Shown: piece after piece, positions 1 to 8,411 of the stretch
Position numbering within the stretch: the first letter of the stretch is position 1
Layout: each line of letters opens with the position of its first letter
From: Clostridium sp. DL-VIII
GTDB lineage: Bacteria; Bacillota; Clostridia; Clostridiales; Clostridiaceae
DNA length: 64,000 nt
Assembly: GCF_000230835.1 (NCBI RefSeq)
Contig: NZ_CM001240.1
Location: 4,552,779 to 4,616,778, forward strand
Reading direction: 5' to 3'
Made by a program: the position numbers and the translations under genes
Notes under the pieces: model-generated
Database searches by the model: none
What the model was told of the DNA's origin: nothing
Seen by the model: only the letters and a program-made list of their open reading frames with translations

Positions 1-1042
1 ATTTACCGCAAGATATGCATTTTGCTGGTTCTATATCACCTGTCTGCCACCTGTTGATTAAATCACTTTCACGTATCAGTGGTCTACTCAATGCGAAATA
101 ATCAATTGAAGTTTCACTTAGAATTTCTGTTAATTCAGTAAAATCTCTAATTCCCCCTACAGAAATAACTGGAATTTTTACTTCGTGCTTTATCTTTTCT
201 GCATATGGCATAAAATATGGAGATTGTCCTTTTGCTATTTTTCTTGAATAGCTTTCATTTGGACGTGAAGATAAACTGCCTCCACTAATTTCAATAGCAT
301 CTATTCCCGCCTCTTCAAGCTTTTTGCATACATATTTACACTCTTCAAAAGTAATACCTTGCTCCATGAAATCTTCACTATTAGTTTTAACTAAAATTGG
401 GTACTCAGAACCGACTTGATCACGCATTTTTTTGTATGTCTCTAGAAGCATTCTTGCTCTATTCTCAATACTGCCTCCATATTCATCATTCCTACGATTG
501 TAATAAGGAGTTAAAAACTTACTTAACAAATATCCATGAGCTGAATGTAGCTGAATTCCATCAAAGCCAGCTTTTTTAGCTCTTATGGCTGCATTTGCAA
601 AAGCCTCTTGAACTAAAAATATCTCATCTAATGTCATTTCATTTGGAGTATTCTTATATCCTAAATCCTCCACATTACTAGGACCCCATACAACTTTTTT
701 TCCATCCTCATTTTTAACTGTTTGTGTACCTGCTGCACCTGCTTGAAGTATTATCTTAGCATCATATTTATGTGCTATTTCAGTTATTCTTTTATATTCT
801 TCAATAAACGAATCTTCATAGATTCCTGTTTGACCTGGAATAAATTCTTCTAAATCAGTTACAGCCGTAATACCTGTAATTATAGTCCCTACTCCTCCAC
901 TAGCTAATGCTTCATAAACCTTAAATAACTCCTCTGTTATATGACCATTTTCATCTGCCATACCTTCATATGTTGCAGATCTAAAAAATCTATTTTTTAA
1001 CTTGAGTGCTCCTAACTGTGTTTGATCAAATAATGATTTCAT
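1..1042 (-). CDS. Old yellow enzyme family NADH:flavin oxidoreductase, partial
   Basis: The gene starts with ATG at 1042 and runs off the left edge, so the C-terminus is missing. About 347 codons are visible and read as an FMN-dependent TIM barrel of the old yellow enzyme family. Visible family signatures are the N-terminal LKNRFFRSAT, the active-site QLHSAHGYLLSKFLTP stretch, the YGGSIENRAR segment and a late cysteine pair CISC at the window edge. That pair is typical of the 2,4-dienoyl-CoA reductase/enoate-reductase branch, which carries an [4Fe-4S] cluster after the barrel. Whether a C-terminal FAD/NADH module follows cannot be seen. The substrate is unknown; ene-reduction or H2-independent aldehyde/enone detoxification are family possibilities. 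Confidence 0.9.
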   Translation of the reverse strand, partial: MKSLFDQTQLGALKLKNRFFRSATYEGMADENGHITEELFKVYEALASGGVGTIITGITAVTDLEEFIPGQTGIYEDSFIEEYKRITEIAHKYDAKIILQAGAAGTQTVKNEDGKKVVWGPSNVEDLGYKNTPNEMTLDEIFLVQEAFANAAIRAKKAGFDGIQLHSAHGYLLSKFLTPYYNRRNDEYGGSIENRARMLLETYKKMRDQVGSEYPILVKTNSEDFMEQGITFEECKYVCKKLEEAGIDAIEISGGSLSSRPNESYSRKIAKGQSPYFMPYAEKIKHEVKIPVISVGGIRDFTELTEILSETSIDYFALSRPLIRESDLINRWQTGDIEPAKCISCGK

Positions 1043-1062
1043 TTATATACCACCCTTCATTT

Positions 1063-1176
1063 TATATGCATATACATGTACAATGGTGAAAACTTTTTAA
1101 TTTCTAATCATATAAATTCACTAACAGATAATATATGTATATGCATATACTATCATTTTTAAAGTTTATCTGTCAA
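1063..1176 (-). promoter_or_regulatory. Promoter with paired palindromic operators for the OYE gene
   Basis: On the minus strand a TTGACA -35 (1171-1176) and TAGTAT -10 (1147-1152) are spaced by 18 bases. A perfect 14-bp palindrome GTATATGCATATAC (1137-1150) overlaps the -10. A 12-bp core of it, TATATGCATATA, recurs at 1063-1074 just upstream of the gene start. Two copies of one palindrome flanking the transcription start suggest a repressor with two sites; the regulator is not in the window or not identified. Confidence 0.55.
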
Positions 1177-1339
1177 TATTAGAAATTATGATTTAGCTAT
1201 ATCCTCATACTTTTCTAAGTTTCACTTTACTTAAACCTTAAGCTAAAGTGAACTTAAATTAACCCCAATACATCCCTAACAAAAAAACTTATATACATTC
1301 ATTTATTATAATAAGATTAATCTATTTCAATGAATATCA

Positions 1340-1363
1340 AAACCTCCGATAAGCTGGAGGTTT
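1340..1363 (-). terminator. Short hairpin terminator
   Basis: AAACCTCC and GGAGGTTT form an 8-bp stem with an 8-base loop, followed on the minus strand by TTTTG. It lies downstream of the flavin-reductase stump and acetyltransferase, so it probably ends that transcript. Confidence 0.55.
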
Positions 1364-1381
1364 AATATATTAATCTATTCT

Positions 1382-1546
1382 TTACCTATTTCCATTACAA
1401 ACTTTAAAGATCGATCCTACTCTATTATTTAAATCAAAATATCCTGTATCCATTAATATTGTTGGTTTAACCTTTAATGCATTTGGTCTTCCATTTTCTA
1501 AACACTCTTCATTTGCATATACAGCAACAATTTCACCGATAAACAT
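1382..1546 (-). pseudogene. C-terminal remnant of a flavin reductase (flavoredoxin) family protein
   Basis: A 54-codon open frame begins MFIGEIVAVYANEECLENG and ends GSIFKVCNGNR. This matches the last third of FMN-binding flavin-reductase/flavoredoxin proteins, where an H-x-hydrophobic-GEI-hydrophobic strand is followed by a short tail. The flavin-binding N-terminal two thirds are absent. The fragment starts three bases after the stop codon of the acetyltransferase gene, which suggests that gene landed in or replaced the front of the reductase. It has no ribosome binding site of its own. Confidence 0.6.
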
Positions 1547-1548
1547 TG

Positions 1549-2103
1549 TTATACTTGTTTTATAATTTTTGCAGGATTTCCACCTACCACAGCATTATCT
1601 GGTATATCTTTTGTAACAACAGAACCCGCTCCAACTACCACATTATCTCCAATTGTAACTCCTGGAAGTACAACGCAATTCCCACCAAACCACACATTAT
1701 TACCAATCTTAACTGGCTTTCCAAAGCAGGCTGGTGTATTTCTCTCCTCCGGTTTTAATGAATGGCATGCTGTATAAATGCAGGTTCTTGGTCCCATAAA
1801 GCAATTTTCACCTATTCTGATTTCACAGGTATCAAGCATCAAACAATCGAAATTCCCCACGAAGAATCCCTCTATATGAATATTATATCCAAAATCACAT
1901 TTAAAAGTTGGTTCAATGAATACATTATCATTGCAAGTCCCAAGTAATTCCTTCAATATTTTTATTCTTTTTTCACCTTCATCTGCTTCCGTTAGGTTAT
2001 AATCTTTTGTAAGTTTCCTTGCTCTCATCTGACCTTGTTTTATTTCATTGTCTAGGACATTATAAACTTCTCCTGAAATCATTTTTTCTTTTTCACTTTT
2101 CAT
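1549..2103 (-). CDS. maa: Sugar O-acetyltransferase (maltose/galactoside acetyltransferase family)
   Basis: This 184-residue protein belongs to the LacA/Maa branch of left-handed beta-helix acetyltransferases, which move acetyl from acetyl-CoA to a sugar 6-hydroxyl. It opens with the Mac domain ([15 protein letters not shown]). It then shows hexapeptide repeats ([54 protein letters not shown]) and closes with [10 protein letters not shown]. Length is normal for the family. ATG at 2103 is chosen because GGGGGAG lies six bases upstream; an in-frame ATG further up has no such site. The real substrate is not determined by sequence. Confidence 0.88.
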   Translation of the reverse strand: MKSEKEKMISGEVYNVLDNEIKQGQMRARKLTKDYNLTEADEGEKRIKILKELLGTCNDNVFIEPTFKCDFGYNIHIEGFFVGNFDCLMLDTCEIRIGENCFMGPRTCIYTACHSLKPEERNTPACFGKPVKIGNNVWFGGNCVVLPGVTIGDNVVVGAGSVVTKDIPDNAVVGGNPAKIIKQV

Positions 2104-2152
2104 TTTAAACTCCCCCATTTGTATCAAATCCTCAATATAATCGGATTAGAAA

Positions 2153-3493
2153 TCATTTTCGAATATATGAAATAATAGTTGCTACAGCGCTTATATTTTC
2201 CTCTGAAACTCCAGATATGCATAATCTTATATAATTAAACTTCTCTATCTTTATTTCTTTTTCTAAAAAGCAATCTCCTGCTTGTTTTATTAAAATTCCC
2301 TGACTTTTTAATTTCTCTTGCAGTTCATATCCATCAATATATTCTGGTAACTTAATCCATATAAATATTCCGTTTTCAGGAACATTCCAAATAAGATCTT
2401 TAGGTTGAAGCGATATGAAAATTTCTTTTATTTTTCTGAGTTTTGCTTCATAAGATTTTCTTATTTTCTTAAGCTGCTTTTCATACATACCAGATTTGAT
2501 AAATAACTCTAATGCGCCTTGAGGCAGCCTCGATGTGTTTAAGTCCATAAGCTGCTTAATAGCTGCTATTTTTCCAAGCATAGATTTTGGAGCTATAACA
2601 GCACCTAATCTTATTCCTGGCATAAAAGCCTTTGAGAAACTTCTGATGTATATTGTTTTTTTATCCACATCGTAATAGTGAAGTGGCATTGCTCCTTTTT
2701 TCCCAGCCAAATCTGCAATGTAATCATCTTCAATAATGATTACATTATATTTAGTACATAGCTCCACAACTTTTTTCTTATCTTTTTCAAGTAAAGAATA
2801 TCCTGTAGGATTATGATGTCTTGGTATAATATAAAAGGCTGTAATCTCGCCTTTTTTTAATATTTCCTCCATTCTTTTATAATCGTAGCCATCAATTTTT
2901 CTTTCAATCCCAACCATATTAATACCTAGATGCGCCCCTAATTTTATAGCAAGATTATATGTAGGCACTTCAACTAATAATTTTCCATTACTATTAGAAA
3001 AAATAGCTTGAAAAGCTAGGTCTATCCCCTGCTGTGCTCCATTTGTTACAAGAATATTATCCATATTCGTGTAAATTCCATCTTTCTCAAACTCAGCTTT
3101 TAATGTTTCTCTCAAAGTTAATAACCCAACATTAGATTCATAATCAAATAAGTTATTTTTATATAAATCTACTGCTTTATTTATAACATGAGTAAATTCT
3201 CTATATGGGATTAATTTATCATCAGGCCTTACTGTACTAAAATCCACTTCTTTGCTTGCAATCGCTTGCCTATTCTCCGAGTCAACCAAATAAAATCCTC
3301 CACGTGGTATACTAAAAACTCTATGCTCTTTTTCAAGTTGTTCATAGGCTTTATTTACAGTTATTTTATTTACCTCAAAAAGAGCTGCCATTTTCCTACA
3401 GCTTGGAAGACGCTTCCCACTAGTAATTCTTCCCTCTTTAACTTCTTTTAAAATATACTTTTTTACTAATTCAGTTTTACTTATTTCCCTCAT
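2153..3493 (-). CDS. MocR-type GntR transcriptional regulator with aminotransferase domain
   Basis: The 446-residue protein has a GntR winged helix (about residues 1-75, with SGKRLPSCRKMAALFEVNK and the recognition-helix region) and then a fold-type I aminotransferase domain. The latter contains VTNGAQQGIDLAFQ, a RHHNPTGYS loop, EDDYIADL and the PLP-lysine stretch YIRSFSKAFMPGIRLG. MocR proteins use PLP or an aldimine as effector and commonly control a divergent neighbour, here the class III aminotransferase at 3611. A strong ribosome binding site (GGGGGGG) precedes ATG 3493. It could respond to PLP, GABA or another amine; the ligand is not visible. Confidence 0.9.
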   Translation of the reverse strand: MREISKTELVKKYILKEVKEGRITSGKRLPSCRKMAALFEVNKITVNKAYEQLEKEHRVFSIPRGGFYLVDSENRQAIASKEVDFSTVRPDDKLIPYREFTHVINKAVDLYKNNLFDYESNVGLLTLRETLKAEFEKDGIYTNMDNILVTNGAQQGIDLAFQAIFSNSNGKLLVEVPTYNLAIKLGAHLGINMVGIERKIDGYDYKRMEEILKKGEITAFYIIPRHHNPTGYSLLEKDKKKVVELCTKYNVIIIEDDYIADLAGKKGAMPLHYYDVDKKTIYIRSFSKAFMPGIRLGAVIAPKSMLGKIAAIKQLMDLNTSRLPQGALELFIKSGMYEKQLKKIRKSYEAKLRKIKEIFISLQPKDLIWNVPENGIFIWIKLPEYIDGYELQEKLKSQGILIKQAGDCFLEKEIKIEKFNYIRLCISGVSEENISAVATIISYIRK

Positions 3494-3512
3494 AAAATCC
3501 CCCCCAAAATTT

Positions 3513-3532
3513 ATTCTGTAGTAGTACAGAAT
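3513..3532. promoter_or_regulatory. Inverted repeat between mocR-like gene and class III aminotransferase
   Basis: ATTCTGTA-GTAG-TACAGAAT is a perfect 8-bp inverted repeat with a 4-base spacer, 20 bases upstream of the regulator start and within the 117-bp divergent intergenic region. It is the best candidate operator for the MocR protein. Confidence 0.5.
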
Positions 3533-3610
3533 ATTTTTTCCATAATTGAACTATCCTTCCTATTATTATATCCTTTAATCAAAAGATTTCAATTTATTGG
3601 AGGTTATAAA

Positions 3611-4819
3611 ATGGCGGAATTAATTAAAACTAAGAATTTAAGAATGTTTAATAGTCCTGGAATTTCCATAACAGTTAAACGAGCACAAGGTACAAAAATT
3701 TATACAGAAGAATATGGTGAATTAATTGATTTGCAAGCTGGCTGTTGGGCCGCTGTCCTTGGACATTGTAGAAAAGAAATAGCTGAAACTCTAAGTATAA
3801 ATGCACAACTTTTGTTTCATACCCACGAGTGGTTCACTACAGAACACCCTGCAGCTTTAGTTAGTGAAATATCTTCTGCTGCAAAACTTAGATATAGCTA
3901 CAGAGGAACTTTTATCTCTTCGGGCAGTGATGCTGTTTCTCTTGCAGTTACTTTATCAGAACTACTTACAAAAAAAAGTCAAAAACTATGTTTATCAATT
4001 TCTTCTCTTGGTTCATCACCAGAACTTAGGATGCCAAGAGATCAAAAAGTATGGATTGATTTACCTATAAATAAATGTTTAAGCTGCAAAAAGAAATGTG
4101 ATTGTAGAGAATGCGGAAAATTTAACGAAATAAATTTTAAAAATATAGCTGCCTTTGTTTTTGAACCCGGTAATTCAGGAGGACTAGTTCTTTGCCCTCC
4201 TGAAAAACTTATTGAGTTTTTATGTGAGAAAGTTAGGAATGCAGGAGGCCTTATCATAGCAAATGAAGTTACAACTGGCTTTGGTAGGACTGGCAAATGG
4301 TTTGGCTTTCAGCATTATGAATGTTTTAATTCTGAAGAACATAGTCCTGATTTTATTTCTATGGGAAAAGGTCTTGGAAATGGTTACCCTATAAGCGGAA
4401 TACTTGTAAAATCAAAATTAGCTGAAGCTATAGAAGATTCTAAATTTAAATATGTCCAATCGCATATAGATGATCCTCTTGGATGTATTGTTTCAAGAAA
4501 GGTTATTGAAATAATGCTAGAAAATAACCTCGTAGAACGCGGAAATAAAGCCGGAGAATATTTACAATGCAAATTACATGAACTCGCAGAAATTACAGGG
4601 GAAATAAGCGAAATTCTGGGCAGAGGCATGATGATTGCTATAGCCCTAGATAAAAATCTCAAAGCTAAAGAAATATTTCTTAAGCTTCTAAAGAAAGGTT
4701 TTTTCACTGGATATTCAGAAATGTACAACATTATACGCTTATATCCCCCATTAATCCTTAACTATTCAGAAATCGATAATTTTTGTTTTTCACTTAAAGA
4801 TATTCTCTTAAATAATTAG
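3611..4819 (+). CDS. Class III aminotransferase with an extra cysteine cluster
   Basis: The 402-residue protein has the class III (ornithine/GABA aminotransferase) fold: ISSGSDAVSLA for phosphate binding, a GFGRTG motif and the PLP lysine in ISMGKGLGNGYPISG (Lys253). Two features are odd. The Asp that normally precedes E in the DE-x-x-x-GFGRTG motif is Asn218 (ANEVTTGFGRTG), and that Asp usually contacts the pyridine nitrogen of PLP. An inserted CLSCKKKCDCREC segment (about residues 156-168) supplies five closely spaced cysteines able to hold a metal. The gene is divergent from a MocR regulator that probably controls it, and its stop codon overlaps that of the convergent ferrodoxin gene. The amino donor is unknown. 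Confidence 0.85.
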   Translation: MAELIKTKNLRMFNSPGISITVKRAQGTKIYTEEYGELIDLQAGCWAAVLGHCRKEIAETLSINAQLLFHTHEWFTTEHPAALVSEISSAAKLRYSYRGTFISSGSDAVSLAVTLSELLTKKSQKLCLSISSLGSSPELRMPRDQKVWIDLPINKCLSCKKKCDCRECGKFNEINFKNIAAFVFEPGNSGGLVLCPPEKLIEFLCEKVRNAGGLIIANEVTTGFGRTGKWFGFQHYECFNSEEHSPDFISMGKGLGNGYPISGILVKSKLAEAIEDSKFKYVQSHIDDPLGCIVSRKVIEIMLENNLVERGNKAGEYLQCKLHELAEITGEISEILGRGMMIAIALDKNLKAKEIFLKLLKKGFFTGYSEMYNIIRLYPPLILNYSEIDNFCFSLKDILLNN

Positions 4820-5556
4820 TTGTTTGAATCTATTATTTCTTTCAAGGTAACATTTTGATTTATAAATCTTGCCTTACTCTTTTCATTTTTTATACTTATT
4901 GATTTTTGTGGACAATGATGAATGCAGGCTAAACAGCTCTGGCAATTATCACCAAATGTAGGTTTCTTCTCTACTTTTATGTTATTTACTGGGCAGACCT
5001 TTTCGCAGGTTTTACAGCCATTGCATTTATCATCTACACTAAATTTCTTTGCAAAATCACCTTTGTATTTTGGCATTAAATTCTTTGAAATTGCTCTTAC
5101 TATTGGATGTTCTTTAATGTATTTCCTTTCAACTTCAATATCTTTAATAATTTGTGCAAGATTCTCTTCAATATTTTTCTTTGATTCCTTTTCTTTTTGC
5201 TTATCCATATCAAAGCCTGGTAAATAGTTATCAATCATGAGTAAGTCATTGATATAAGAAAATTGAATATTATTCCTTTTTCCAATTTCTAAAAGATGAC
5301 TAGTAGTCCCTCCTGATAGAGCCCCATAAGATACTATCCCAAAAATATAATTACTTTTCAATTTAACTTTATTTAAGAACTCTTCAACCATTTTAGGAAC
5401 ACTCCATCCATAAGCTGGAAATATTATCCCGATTTTCTCATCTTCAAATTCATATTTGCCTTCTTTTATTAACTTTGGGATAGAATAAAGCTCTCCCCCT
5501 AATCTCTTTGCTATATATAAATTATTTCCTGTTGCTGTAAAATATAATATCTTCAT
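4816..5556 (-). CDS. EFR1 family flavodoxin-ferredoxin protein
   Basis: About 246 residues. The N-terminal half is flavodoxin-like (YFTATGNNLYIAKRL binds FMN phosphate). The C-terminal half carries two [4Fe-4S] motifs (CNGCKTCEKVCPVN and CQSCLACIHHCPQ, the latter with an HCP ending). Proteins of this EFR1 family are common in clostridia and are presumed one- or two-electron carriers in the cytoplasm; no partner is encoded nearby. ATG at 5556 is preferred because GGAGGT sits six bases upstream, inside the alternative upstream start. Its TAA overlaps the TAG of the convergent aminotransferase gene by two bases. Confidence 0.88.
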   Translation of the reverse strand: MKILYFTATGNNLYIAKRLGGELYSIPKLIKEGKYEFEDEKIGIIFPAYGWSVPKMVEEFLNKVKLKSNYIFGIVSYGALSGGTTSHLLEIGKRNNIQFSYINDLLMIDNYLPGFDMDKQKEKESKKNIEENLAQIIKDIEVERKYIKEHPIVRAISKNLMPKYKGDFAKKFSVDDKCNGCKTCEKVCPVNNIKVEKKPTFGDNCQSCLACIHHCPQKSISIKNEKSKARFINQNVTLKEIIDSNN

Positions 5557-5575
5557 TATTACCTCCATAATTAAC

Positions 5576-5591
5576 CGTTACAGATGTAACG
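5576..5591. promoter_or_regulatory. Palindromic operator candidate upstream of EFR1 gene
   Basis: CGTTACA-GA-TGTAACG is a perfect 7-bp inverted repeat 20 bases upstream of the gene start. A further TGTTACA half-site occurs near 5646. The arrangement resembles TetR/MarR-type operators, but no cognate regulator is adjacent. Confidence 0.45.
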
Positions 5592-5700
5592 TTTTATTGA
5601 ATACAGTATAATATCATGCACTAAATATTGCAATAGCATTAACAGCTACTGTTACAAAACAGGCTAAATTGTTCACGATGACTAAAATAAATATATAAAA

Positions 5701-5759
5701 TAAAGCTGCTGATAAGATATATGCTTCTATACTATGCATATATCTCACCAACAACTTTA
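5701..5759 (-). terminator. Long 24-bp hairpin terminator after the HAD gene
   Basis: Two 24-base arms pair along their whole length when transcribed from the minus strand; every deviation from Watson-Crick pairing is a G-U wobble. The loop is 11 bases. A U-rich stretch (TTTATTTTATATATTTATTT) follows. On the plus strand the same positions would be A-C mismatches, so the structure points to minus-strand transcription ending the HAD gene. Confidence 0.75.
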
Positions 5760-5767
5760 TTTAATTC

Positions 5768-6421
5768 TTATACGGTTATTATTTTTAATAATTCCTGTGG
5801 AGTATCTATAATATAATCTGCACCATTTTGCTCCAAAACTTTTCTGCTTCTAAATCCCCACGTTACCCCTACACATATAACTCCAGCATTTTTCGCTGTT
5901 TTAACATCTACTTCAGAATCACCAACATATACTGACTTATCAGTAACTGAACCTAATTCTTCAAGTGCCTTAAAAACAGTATCTGGAGCTGGCTTTTTAG
6001 AAACCTTCTCTGATTCTCCAATTGCCACTTTTATGTATTTTTCAAAATAAATTTTATTAAGTTCTTTTACTGCTGTATCAAATTTGTTTGATACAATTGC
6101 CATTTTATACTTCTTTTCTAATAGCTGCCTTAAAAGTTCCATAATTCCTTCATATGCATCAGTCTTATTTCTCATATTTATAGAATAATGGTTGCGAAAA
6201 TCAATAAAACATTTTTCATACATAGGATTACTAGTTCCATCTGGTATAGCAAGTTCTATTAAGCGTGCTGCACCATTACCAACAAAACTTCTGATTTCCT
6301 CCAAGCTTTTATGCGGAAAACCATATAGTCCTAATGCAAAATTAACGCTATCTGTAAGGTCTTCAATTGTATTAAGTAATGTCCCATCCAAATCAAATAT
6401 GACTGTATCATACTTTCCCAT
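5768..6421 (-). CDS. HAD family hydrolase, phosphoglycolate phosphatase-like
   Basis: This 217-residue HAD-IA phosphatase has motif I FDLDGTLLNT (nucleophile Asp and acid/base Asp), motif II around AIVSNKFD, motif III Lys in the KKPAPD stretch and motif IV VGDSEVDVKTA. The helical cap between motifs I and II places it with Gph/PpaX-type phosphatases acting on phosphoglycolate or pyrophosphate. ATG 6421 is chosen because GAGGAGG lies eight bases upstream; an upstream in-frame start lacks a site. It is monocistronic with its own terminator. Substrate assignment is by family only. Confidence 0.87.
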   Translation of the reverse strand: MGKYDTVIFDLDGTLLNTIEDLTDSVNFALGLYGFPHKSLEEIRSFVGNGAARLIELAIPDGTSNPMYEKCFIDFRNHYSINMRNKTDAYEGIMELLRQLLEKKYKMAIVSNKFDTAVKELNKIYFEKYIKVAIGESEKVSKKPAPDTVFKALEELGSVTDKSVYVGDSEVDVKTAKNAGVICVGVTWGFRSRKVLEQNGADYIIDTPQELLKIITV

Positions 6422-6467
6422 AATACATACCTCCTCATATGAATATATCACCATTATATATTACCCC

Positions 6468-6481
6468 AGGTCATATGACCT
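6468..6481. promoter_or_regulatory. Perfect 14-bp palindrome upstream of HAD gene
   Basis: AGGTCATATGACCT lies 47 bases upstream of the HAD gene start and is flanked by imperfect CCATTA/TAATGG halves. It is a plausible dimeric repressor site; the regulator is unknown. Confidence 0.45.
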
Positions 6482-6620
6482 AATGGTATTATAACATGTC
6501 TCCTAAATATCACATTATTAAATTTTTAAAGTACACAACTCATCACATCTATTTGGTATGTTTGCGTTAGCTCGTCTCTATTCCTTACATAAATTTTGTA
6601 AAGCTAATTGTAGTTCCTAA

Positions 6621-6929
6621 TTATCTTAAAATCAGCATATGAATTATAAACAATAAAAGTATTATAACACTAATCCCTGTAATATGTTTTTTATCCATTA
6701 TTTTTCGTATTGTGCTATTGTAATTCGGAATAGCTATTTTTCTGCTCTTTAAAACTGATTCTATATATTCTATATTTTCCCTAGGAACATTCATTAATAT
6801 CTCACGGTATTCCTTAGGAATCATAGTATTAATTTTTTTCAAGCGATTAAATGAATACTTATGACATTCCAAAAGCTGCTTATTAGTGTAATTTCCATAT
6901 TCTTCGATATTTATTGGTGTTTTCAACAT
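6621..6929 (-). CDS. Small tail-anchored membrane protein, unknown function
   Basis: The 102-residue protein is charged and probably helical for about 80 residues and ends in one hydrophobic segment (ITGISVIILLLFIIHMLIL), so it looks C-terminally anchored with its bulk in the cytoplasm. AGGAGGAG precedes ATG 6929 at a good distance, supporting translation. No family was recognised. It stands alone between two terminators. Confidence 0.6.
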   Translation of the reverse strand: MLKTPINIEEYGNYTNKQLLECHKYSFNRLKKINTMIPKEYREILMNVPRENIEYIESVLKSRKIAIPNYNSTIRKIMDKKHITGISVIILLLFIIHMLILR

Positions 6930-7011
6930 CTTCTCTCCTCCTAATTTACATGAAATCAGTATATTGCAAATATTTTATGTTTTTATTTCTTTGTAAATTA
7001 TTATAAAAAAA

Positions 7012-7060
7012 GCCAACTTAAACTACTCAATTGCTGAACAATTAAATAGTTTAAATTGGC
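7012..7060 (-). terminator. Hairpin terminator with T7 tract
   Basis: GCCAA-x-TTAAACTA pairs with TAGTTTAA-x-TTGGC with an inner CAATTG/CAATTA extension. On the minus strand seven T residues follow directly. It sits downstream of about 350 bases that have no gene, so it may end read-through from the hydrolase gene or an unseen transcript. Confidence 0.65.
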
Positions 7061-7408
7061 CGGTTGCACAACTAGCTCCAAATTCCTAAAGTGCCCACAT
7101 AAAAGAATTCTTCACAGCTTCCAAGTTTTATTAAATTAATACAATTTATTATATACTTAGTAAATCTTATAATACATGAATATTATCAGAATAATATATA
7201 AAAATCAATAGTCATTGTTAAACTTTATTAATGGGACATTTTATTTTATTATTTATTATCAATTTTTTATTCGCATAAACATGCTCAACATTTAATTCCA
7301 AAACTTTTTATTTAAAATAATATATTATGTGTTGAAAAACTGATACTCATTAGCTACATTCCTATAACAATGTGGTTTGTCTCCTATATTTGCATCAAAT
7401 AAGTAAGA
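7061..7408. other. Non-coding AT-rich gap
   Basis: No convincing reading frame, RNA motif or repeat was seen in this stretch between the two terminators flanking it. Because it has a terminator at both ends on the minus strand, a short non-coding transcript is possible but unsupported. Confidence 0.4.
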
Positions 7409-7436
7409 CCACAAGATATTTTTTAGTATCTTGTGG
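7409..7436 (-). terminator. Hairpin terminator after hydrolase gene
   Basis: CCACAAGATA and TATCTTGTGG form a perfect 10-bp stem with an 8-base loop, 20 bases after the hydrolase stop codon, followed on the minus strand by TCTTACTTATTT. Confidence 0.7.
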
Positions 7437-7455
7437 CCATTCATTGACAATAACT

Positions 7456-8268
7456 TCATTCTTCAATGAATTTCACTAATTCCTTGTTAAACTTTTCATA
7501 CTGATCATAAAATGATGCATGTCCACTATACTTAAATGGAATAAGCTTTGAATTTCTAATACATTTTTCTTGTACTTCGCCTAGCTCAAAAGGCACAACT
7601 TTATCATGAATTCCATGGATAATTAAAGTAGGAACATTTATTTTATCCAAGTCAGAAAACAACACTTCTTTTATCCAAGTCTTCGCAATTTCTGCTGTTG
7701 CCCATCCAGCTGCTTGAAATCCAAGATTAAGGAACCACTCTGAAAAGGCTTTAGTTATATGCTGATAGAAAAATATATTACCAAACCCTTGAAGCATATT
7801 AGGTCTATCCATATATGTTCCTTTAATAATTTCCAAAACAGTTTCTTCCTTTAATCCATAAGGAAAATTAGGCCGTTTAATAAGGCTTGGTGCTGCTGCT
7901 GCAAAAAGAGCCAATTTTGATACTCCATTACCTTTATGACGGGCCATGTATCGAATTGCTATCGCCCCTCCAGTTGAATGTCCTGCAAGAGTAATATTTG
8001 ATAACTTTAGTGCATCAATTACGCTTCTTACATCGTCGGCCAGCGTGTTATAATCATAACCACTATAAGGTTTATCTGAATCTCCAAATCCTCTTGTATC
8101 TATTCCAATGCATCTATATCCCATCTTTGGAAGCTGATCAAATTGATATTCAAATAACTTATGGCTTCCAGGCCAGCCATGTAAAAACAAAATTGTTTTG
8201 TCGCATTTTTCATTAAGATCTTCTACATAAATTTTCACATTAGGCTCTACTCTAATATAATAGCCCAT
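7456..8268 (-). CDS. Alpha/beta hydrolase
   Basis: The 270-residue protein is a typical alpha/beta-hydrolase. It has an oxyanion loop FLHGWPGS, nucleophile Ser98 in AGHSTGG, acid Asp222 in IHGIHDKVVP and His250 in YSGHASF. The cap region between residues 130 and 200 is rich in aromatic residues. It resembles haloperoxidase/proline-iminopeptidase-like esterases; the substrate cannot be read from the sequence. It is monocistronic, with a GGAGG site before ATG 8268 and a terminator right after the stop. Confidence 0.85.
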   Translation of the reverse strand: MGYYIRVEPNVKIYVEDLNEKCDKTILFLHGWPGSHKLFEYQFDQLPKMGYRCIGIDTRGFGDSDKPYSGYDYNTLADDVRSVIDALKLSNITLAGHSTGGAIAIRYMARHKGNGVSKLALFAAAAPSLIKRPNFPYGLKEETVLEIIKGTYMDRPNMLQGFGNIFFYQHITKAFSEWFLNLGFQAAGWATAEIAKTWIKEVLFSDLDKINVPTLIIHGIHDKVVPFELGEVQEKCIRNSKLIPFKYSGHASFYDQYEKFNKELVKFIEE

Positions 8269-8411
8269 TTATATCCTCCATTAGAAACTATAATTATAGT
8301 ATTAGATTATTCACTGAACATAAATTTGTGAATGAATCAATTCATTCTAAAAATTCTTAATACTTATAGTTTAATTTCAATTAATTAAGCTTTTAGCCAT
8401 AGCTTGTCCTA

